This document shows, in pieces, positions 6,444 through 10,244 of a stretch of DNA of 10,244 bases. The stretch comes from Cyanobacteriota bacterium (GTDB lineage Bacteria > Cyanobacteriota > Cyanobacteriia > Phormidesmidales > Phormidesmidaceae), in the NCBI GenBank assembly GCA_027619675.1, contig JAQCHG010000025.1, positions 1 through 10,244 of the forward strand. The letters are read 5' to 3'. The position numbers were made by a program, and so were the translations under genes. Below the pieces are notes generated by a model that worked only from the letters and a program-made list of their open reading frames with translations, was not told where the DNA came from and did no database searches. Every line of letters begins with the position of its first letter. Positions within the stretch are counted from its first letter, which is position 1.

Positions 6444-7091
6444 CTAGGGCTTTTCTTGAACCAGGTAGCCACAGCGGTGCTCCCCCTGCACCAGCCAGTG
6501 GGTGCGCTCCACACGGCAATCCGGCAGCGCCATTTGAAACATTTCCAGTTCGTGGCCACAGATGCTGGGGAAGGATTCGGCAATTTGGGAGATGGCGCAG
6601 TTGTACTCGGTGATCATGAACCCCAGCTGGCCGTCCTCGGCCTCCACCGGATGCCATTCCGCCATGTAGCCCTCGGCCTGCCGCAGGTGGACCAGGCGAT
6701 TCACCCGCTCCGCTAGGGTGCCTGCCCCCACTTGACGGCAATAGTCTTGGGCTTTGCGCTGCCACTGGTGATGCAGGATGTCCTGCATTTGGTCCTGGCT
6801 GACGGTGGCGGCCAGGGTGTTCAACAGGGACAGGGCAAAGGTGTCGTATTGGGCGGGGAAGCGATCGCGCCCCTTGCGGCTGAGGCAATAGAGATAGTTG
6901 GGTCGCCCCATCCCCTCCCGCACCGCCCGGTGTTCAATCAAGCCCTCCGCCGATAGGTCTTTGAGGTGGCGGCGCACCGCCTGGGCACTCATGGCGAGAT
7001 GGTCGGCCAGGGCTTGGGCCGTAGCTTCCCCCTGCTTCAACAGGTACTGCAAAATATCGTCCTTGGTGGAAGGCGGCTGTAGGGAAGTCAT
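6444..7091 (-). CDS. sufR: SufR, Fe-S-sensing repressor of the suf operon
   Basis: 215 residues. The N-terminal winged helix-turn-helix (about 8-65) starts with STKDDILQYLLKQGEATAQA and has recognition helix SAQAVRRHLKDL (35-46). The C-terminal region carries four cysteines, C165, C178, C192 and C207, with spacing C-X12-C-X13-C-X14-C exactly as known for cyanobacterial SufR, in the contexts EYNCAI, SICGHE, LPDCRVERTHW and EHRCGYL. In Synechocystis SufR is a dimer with [4Fe-4S] clusters and represses both suf genes and itself. ATG 7091 is chosen because the protein then begins MTSLQPPSTK, as family members do; a TTG six codons upstream is the alternative. No clear ribosome site is present for either. 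Two SufR operators lie in the spacer to the divergent ftrC-suf operon. Confidence 0.97.
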   Translation of the reverse strand: MTSLQPPSTKDDILQYLLKQGEATAQALADHLAMSAQAVRRHLKDLSAEGLIEHRAVREGMGRPNYLYCLSRKGRDRFPAQYDTFALSLLNTLAATVSQDQMQDILHHQWQRKAQDYCRQVGAGTLAERVNRLVHLRQAEGYMAEWHPVEAEDGQLGFMITEYNCAISQIAESFPSICGHELEMFQMALPDCRVERTHWLVQGEHRCGYLVQEKP

Positions 7092-7127
7092 GGAAGTGAG
7101 TGGAATCAACGCCGACGTGTCACCATC

Positions 7128-7155
7128 AGGATAGACCCGATACCGACTTTGACAA
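7128..7155 (-). promoter_or_regulatory. sufR promoter
   Basis: On the minus strand, TTGTCA (7155-7150) and TATCCT (7133-7128) are separated by 16 nt, a good sigma-70 match. Transcription would begin near 7121, about 30 nt before the sufR ATG. The -35 overlaps the first half-site of operator 1, which explains autorepression. Confidence 0.62.
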
Positions 7156-7166
7156 CATTCCGGTTG
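7153..7166. promoter_or_regulatory. SufR operator 1 (CAAC-N6-GTTG)
   Basis: CAAC (7153-7156), ATTCCG, GTTG (7163-7166): a perfect match to the SufR recognition pattern known from Synechocystis. It overlaps the -35 of the sufR promoter, so bound SufR should block sufR transcription. Confidence 0.85.
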
Positions 7167-7191
7167 CTAAAGTAACTTAAAACAAGTTAGG

Positions 7192-7205
7192 CAACCTGTA
7201 TGTTG
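7192..7205. promoter_or_regulatory. SufR operator 2 (CAAC-N6-GTTG)
   Basis: CAAC (7192-7195), CTGTAT, GTTG (7202-7205); the dyad extends one base each way to GCAAC/GTTGC. Its centre is 39 bp from that of operator 1. It covers the expected -35 and spacer region of the ftrC promoter, so bound SufR should block the suf operon. Confidence 0.87.
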
Positions 7206-7212
7206 CTTTAAT

Positions 7213-7218
7213 TATAAA
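7213..7218 (+). promoter_or_regulatory. -10 element of the ftrC-suf promoter
   Basis: TATAAA lies in an AT-rich island (TTTAATTATAAAAT) just after operator 2. The position 17 nt upstream (GGCAAC) is a poor -35, which suggests a weak or regulated promoter. Transcription from about 7225 gives a leader of about 33 nt and excludes the ATG at 7219 as the ftrC start. Confidence 0.55.
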
Positions 7219-7257
7219 ATGACCGGGTTGACACGCCACTCTATCCAGTTAGGTCTA

Positions 7258-7617
7258 ATGAGCGATCCAAAAACTACCCAAGCGACGGAAAAGAACTTGG
7301 AGCTGATGCGTAACTTTGCCCAGAGTTACGCCAAGCGCACCGGGACCTATTTTTGCGCCGATTTAGGTGTGACGGCGGTCGTGCTGGAGGGGTTGGCCAA
7401 GCACAAGGATGACTTGGGGGCTCCCCTGTGTCCCTGCCGTCACTATGAAGATAAAGAAGCCGAAGTTAAGAGCACCTATTGGAACTGCCCCTGTGTGCCC
7501 ATGCAGGAGCGGCGGGAATGTCACTGCATGTTGTTTTTGACGGAAGACAACGCCTTTGCGGGCGATCAGCAGGACATTTCCTTCGAGCAGATTCGCTCTG
7601 AAACGAATCAATATTGA
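7258..7617 (+). CDS. ftrC: Ferredoxin:thioredoxin reductase, catalytic chain
   Basis: 119 residues, the normal length. All seven expected cysteines are present: C33 (TYFCADLG) and the signature CPC (58-60)-X16-CPC (77-79)-X8-CHC (88-90). By comparison with the Synechocystis enzyme, C58, C77, C79 and C88 bind the [4Fe-4S] cluster and C60-C90 is the redox-active disulfide, with H89 beside it. The enzyme passes electrons from photoreduced ferredoxin to thioredoxin in the cytosol; its variable-chain partner gene is not in the window. ATG 7258 follows an AGG-containing sequence and gives the family's usual start; the in-frame ATG at 7219 overlaps the -10. It is the first gene of the SufR-controlled operon, 110 bp before sufB, and ends in tandem TGA codons. 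The symbol ftrB is also used. Confidence 0.97.
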   Translation: MSDPKTTQATEKNLELMRNFAQSYAKRTGTYFCADLGVTAVVLEGLAKHKDDLGAPLCPCRHYEDKEAEVKSTYWNCPCVPMQERRECHCMLFLTEDNAFAGDQQDISFEQIRSETNQY

Positions 7618-7688
7618 TGAGCTTAATGGGCACGGGTTCGGCGCTGTTGGGGCTGGCTGCCAGTTTCCTTCCTCCTGAGCCCTGCTAA
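7617..7688 (+). CDS. Possible 23-residue peptide between ftrC and sufB
   Basis: The ATG overlaps the ftrC stop as TGATG, a typical layout for translational coupling. The peptide starts MSLMGTGSALLGLAASF, is hydrophobic and ends in Pro-Pro-Glu-Pro-Cys. It has no recognisable family. It may be a leader peptide or pure chance; the remainder of the 110-bp spacer holds a HIP1 site (7690-7697) and no clear ribosome site for sufB. Confidence 0.18.
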   Translation: MSLMGTGSALLGLAASFLPPEPC

Positions 7689-7727
7689 CGCGATCGCATC
7701 CCCCACCGTAGACATCATTCGCACCCC

Positions 7728-9164
7728 ATGACTTCTTCCGTTCAGTCGCTGGTTAGCCAACCCTATAAGTACGGTTTCGTAACCGACATTGAGGCCGACA
7801 CCATCCCTCGGGGGTTGTCGGAGGACACGATTCGTCTGATTTCCGCCAAAAAGAATGAGCCGGAATTCATGCTGGCGTTTCGCCTCAAGGCTTACCGCAA
7901 ATGGCTGACCATGGCGGAGCCCACCTGGCCCAACGTCCAGTATCCGCCCATCAACTACCAGGACATCATTTACTACTCTGCCCCCAAGCAGGATAAGCAA
8001 AAGCTCAAGAGCCTGGATGAAGCGGACCCGGCCCTGCTAGAAACCTTTGAAAAACTGGGGTTGCCCCTGTCGGAGCAAAAGCGCTTGGCCAATGTGGCGG
8101 TGGACGCCATCTTTGACAGCGTGTCCATCGGCACCACCTATAAAGAAAAGCTGGCAGAGCAGGGGGTGATCTTCTGCTCCATCTCCGAGGCGGTGGCAGA
8201 GTATCCCGAACTGGTGGAGAAGTATCTGGGCAGCGTGGTGCCCGTGGGGGACAACTACTTCGCAGCCCTGAATTCCGCCGTATTTAGCGACGGCTCCTTC
8301 GTGTACATCCCCAAAAACACGAAGTGCCCCATGGATCTGTCCACCTATTTCCGCATCAACACCAGCGACTCGGGGCAGTTTGAGCGCACCCTAATCGTGG
8401 CGGATGAGGGCAGTTCCGTCACCTACCTAGAGGGCTGCACCGCCCCCATGTACGACAGCAATCAACTCCATGCGGCGATCGTCGAGCTGGTGGCCCTAGA
8501 CAACGCCGAAATCAAGTATTCCACCGTACAAAACTGGTTCGCCGGGGACGAAAACGGCAAGGGCGGCATCTACAACTTCGTCACCAAGCGGGGAATCTGC
8601 CACACCAACGCCAAAATCTCTTGGACCCAGGTGGAAACCGGGTCCGCCATCACCTGGAAATACCCCAGTTGTGTGCTGGTGGGAGATAACTCCGTGGGTG
8701 AGTTCTACTCGGTGGCCCTCACCAACCACATGCAGCAGGCGGATACGGGCACCAAGATGGTCCACATCGGCAAAAACACCCGTAGCACCATCGTCTCCAA
8801 GGGCATTTCTGCCGGGAAGTCCAAAAACAGCTATCGCGGCTTGGTGAAAATTGGGCCAAAGGCAGCAGGGGCACGGAACTATTCCCAGTGCGACTCCATG
8901 CTGATTGGTGACACCTCTAACGCCAACACCTTCCCCTACATCCAGGTGCAAAACCCCAGCGCCCAAGTGGAACACGAAGCCTCCACCTCCAAAATTGGCG
9001 AAGACCAACTGTTCTACTTTGCCCAACGGGGTATTTCCCCCGAAGATGCAGTGTCGATGATCATCAGCGGCTTCTGTCGCCAGGTGTTCAATGAACTGCC
9101 CATGGAGTTTGCCGCTGAGGCGGACAAGCTGATGGCCCTGAAGCTGGAAAACACGGTGGGTTAG
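7728..9164 (+). CDS. sufB: SufB, scaffold subunit of the SufBCD Fe-S assembly complex
   Basis: 478 residues, full length and without an intein. The N-terminal helical part (1-150) contains [20 protein letters not shown]; the central and C-terminal parts form the beta-helix core. [13 protein letters not shown] (383-395) contains C388, equivalent to E. coli SufB Cys405, which takes persulfide sulfur. VEHEAST (414-420) contains E415, H416 and E417, equivalent to the Glu-His-Glu cluster-building residues of E. coli (432-434). FYFAQRGIS and the C-terminal helices match the SufC-binding end. SufB, SufC and SufD together build [4Fe-4S] clusters in the cytosol, and in cyanobacteria this is the main, essential route, needed for photosystem I. 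No strong ribosome site precedes the ATG, but [17 protein letters not shown] is the usual family start. It is downstream of ftrC and 7 bp before the protease gene. Confidence 0.98.
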   Translation: MTSSVQSLVSQPYKYGFVTDIEADTIPRGLSEDTIRLISAKKNEPEFMLAFRLKAYRKWLTMAEPTWPNVQYPPINYQDIIYYSAPKQDKQKLKSLDEADPALLETFEKLGLPLSEQKRLANVAVDAIFDSVSIGTTYKEKLAEQGVIFCSISEAVAEYPELVEKYLGSVVPVGDNYFAALNSAVFSDGSFVYIPKNTKCPMDLSTYFRINTSDSGQFERTLIVADEGSSVTYLEGCTAPMYDSNQLHAAIVELVALDNAEIKYSTVQNWFAGDENGKGGIYNFVTKRGICHTNAKISWTQVETGSAITWKYPSCVLVGDNSVGEFYSVALTNHMQQADTGTKMVHIGKNTRSTIVSKGISAGKSKNSYRGLVKIGPKAAGARNYSQCDSMLIGDTSNANTFPYIQVQNPSAQVEHEASTSKIGEDQLFYFAQRGISPEDAVSMIISGFCRQVFNELPMEFAAEADKLMALKLENTVG

Positions 9165-9171
9165 CACAGCC

Positions 9172-9591
9172 ATGGGCCTCACCTATGCCGAAATTGACCT
9201 GGTTCGGGCCGACGATCTGGCCCTAGCGCGGGCTGGGTATCTTCCCGCCGACCAGGTGAATCAATTGCGGGTACTGGCCTTGGTGGACAGCGGGGCCTCT
9301 ATGCTGACCCTATCGCGATCGCTCAGCCAGCGTCTAAAGCTGGCCAAGGTCGATGAGGTCGATGCTGAACTCGCCAATGGCGATGTGATGCGGGCGGATG
9401 TGGTCGGTCCCATTGAGGTGCGGTTTCAAAATCGCAAAACCGTGGTGAATGCCATTGTGGTAGAGGCCAATACGGATGCGCTGTTGGGGGCGATTCCCAT
9501 GCAGGGGATGGATGTGAGGGCGGATCCCAAGCGAGCACACTTAATCCTCAACCCCGAGAGTCCCGATAAGGCTCGGATGCTGTTGAAATAG
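9172..9591 (+). CDS. Retropepsin-like (clan AA) aspartic protease between sufB and sufC
   Basis: 139 residues. LALVDSGASMLTLS (35-48) holds the catalytic DSG triad (D39-S40-G41), and ALLGAIPMQGMD (103-114) is the hydrophobic-hydrophobic-Gly motif that packs behind it in this fold. It carries one Asp triad, so an active enzyme would have to be a dimer, as in retropepsins. The family is frequent as a small soluble protein in cyanobacterial genomes, usually as a scattered accessory gene; the conserved start MGLTYAEIDLV and end NPESPD are typical as I recall. Substrates are unknown. It begins 7 bp after the sufB stop, so it is very likely cotranscribed and perhaps translationally coupled; no ribosome site is visible. 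It contains a HIP1 site and its codon use looks like its neighbours', so there is no obvious sign of recent transfer. Confidence 0.88.
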   Translation: MGLTYAEIDLVRADDLALARAGYLPADQVNQLRVLALVDSGASMLTLSRSLSQRLKLAKVDEVDAELANGDVMRADVVGPIEVRFQNRKTVVNAIVVEANTDALLGAIPMQGMDVRADPKRAHLILNPESPDKARMLLK

Positions 9592-9665
9592 CCCTGGCCT
9601 GTCGAGGTGAGCGTTTTGAGCAGAACAAATTTGTAAGCAGTTAGGACAGTACGACCCGAGCAACC

Positions 9666-10244
9666 ATGATTAACGAGAACAGCGACGTGATTTTGTCCGT
9701 GCGGGATCTCCGCGCCACCGTAGACGGCACCGAAATCCTCAAGGGGGTCAACCTAGAGGTGAAGGCGGGGGAGGTCCACGCCATCATGGGTTTGAACGGG
9801 TCCGGCAAGAGCACCTTCTCCAAGGTGCTGGCGGGCCATCCCGACTATGAGGTCACCGGGGGCGAGGTGATCTTCAAAGGGCAAGACATTCGGGAACTGG
9901 AGCCCCACGATCGCGCCACCGCCGGGATTTTTCTCGCCTTTCAATATCCCCTAGAGATTCCCGGCGTCAGCAACCGGGATTTTCTGCGGGTGGCCTTCAA
10001 CGCCCACCGCAAGGCTCGGGGTGAAGAGGAAATGGACGTGTTCGACTTTGACGACCTGATCGAAGAAAAGCTGGCGGTGGTGAAGATGGATGCCGCCTTC
10101 CTCGATCGCAGCGTCAACGAAGGCTTCTCGGGTGGTGAGAAAAAGCGCAACGAAATTCTGCAAATGGCCCTGCTGGAGCCCACCCTGGCCATTCTCGATG
10201 AAACCGACTCGGGCCTAGACATCGAGGCCCTCAAGTGCAACAGC
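9666..10244 (+). CDS. sufC: SufC, ATPase subunit of the SufBCD complex (3' end outside window)
   Basis: 193 codons are visible of an expected 250-260. ABC-ATPase motifs in order: Walker [10 protein letters not shown] (42-50), Q-loop Q93 in LAFQYP, signature FSGGEKKR (154-161), Walker B LAILDE (174-179) and D-loop SGLD (182-185). The SufC-type features [30 protein letters not shown] and [17 protein letters not shown] distinguish it from transporter ATPases. SufC binds SufB and SufD and drives conformational changes during cluster assembly. The start [15 protein letters not shown] at ATG 9666 is typical of the family; the ribosome site is weak. The 74-bp spacer to the protease gene shows no clear promoter. 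The last three codons (C-N-S after EALK) do not look like the usual SufC continuation. Confidence 0.96.
   Translation, partial: MINENSDVILSVRDLRATVDGTEILKGVNLEVKAGEVHAIMGLNGSGKSTFSKVLAGHPDYEVTGGEVIFKGQDIRELEPHDRATAGIFLAFQYPLEIPGVSNRDFLRVAFNAHRKARGEEEMDVFDFDDLIEEKLAVVKMDAAFLDRSVNEGFSGGEKKRNEILQMALLEPTLAILDETDSGLDIEALKCNS

Larger units (their letters stand above)
268..9322. repeat. HIP1 octamer GCGATCGC, 18 copies
   Basis: Perfect copies start at 268, 565, 1255, 1467, 1782, 2281, 2370, 3274, 4307, 4591, 4789, 4844, 5021, 5158, 5506, 6861, 7690 and 9315. This density is far above chance and is a hallmark of many cyanobacterial genomes. Most copies are inside genes. Confidence 0.95.

Noticed and set aside
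7219..7257. Earlier ATG for ftrC giving 13 extra residues
   Set aside because: This ATG overlaps the -10 element, and the extra residues are absent from the usual family start; ATG 7258 fits both promoter and length.
7728..9164. Intein in sufB
   Set aside because: SufB often hosts inteins, but this one is continuous at 478 residues with no intein splice motifs.
8496..9182. 228-codon open frame on the minus strand inside sufB
   Set aside because: It is wholly antisense to the highly conserved sufB sequence; its His/Gly/Val-rich translation is a mirror of sufB codon use.
9150..9620. Target-site duplication around the protease gene
   Set aside because: The flanks share only a loose TAGC...GCC similarity, not a convincing direct repeat.
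1..10244. tRNA, rRNA, CRISPR arrays, insertion sequences, phage genes
   Set aside because: I looked through the spacers on both strands and saw no cloverleaf, regular repeat-spacer pattern, transposase or integrase motif.

Overview
The window is a piece of a cyanobacterial chromosome. Three things point there. The HIP1 octamer GCGATCGC occurs 18 times. A SufR-type regulator is divergent from sufB and sufC. There is a ferredoxin:thioredoxin reductase catalytic chain with the full CPC-X16-CPC-X8-CHC motif. The sequence is GC-rich by eye. I cannot name the genus.

Left part (1-6150). The minus strand carries the 5' part of an MnmD-like tRNA methyltransferase, preceded by a small unrecognised protein that is probably in the same operon. 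Divergent from that pair is a PdeM-like metallophosphoesterase, whose mRNA leader can fold in ways that hide its ribosome binding site. Next come a cytoplasmic CBS-like/coiled-coil/chemoreceptor-like protein (minus), an unrecognised membrane protein (plus), and an FAD monooxygenase that closely resembles HpxO urate hydroxylase (minus).

Right part (6383-10244) is the Fe-S assembly locus. sufR (minus) faces ftrC, sufB, a small retropepsin-like aspartic protease and sufC (plus, cut by the window edge). The sufR-ftrC spacer holds two perfect CAAC-N6-GTTG elements, the known SufR operator pattern. One covers the -35 of a good sufR promoter and the other lies just upstream of the -10 of the ftrC/suf promoter. 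The simplest reading is that SufR senses Fe-S or redox status and controls both itself and an operon that also contains an Fe-S thioredoxin-reducing enzyme. The unusual points are ftrC ahead of sufB and the protease gene between sufB and sufC.

Intergenic repeats. A 32-bp palindromic element occurs twice (1973-2004 and 6383-6414, 30 of 32 bases identical), each about 30 nt after the stop codon of the adjacent gene and in the same orientation relative to it. A second type of GC-rich palindromic repeat (4867-4932) contains the stop codon of the membrane-protein gene. I saw no tRNA, rRNA, CRISPR array, insertion sequence or intein.
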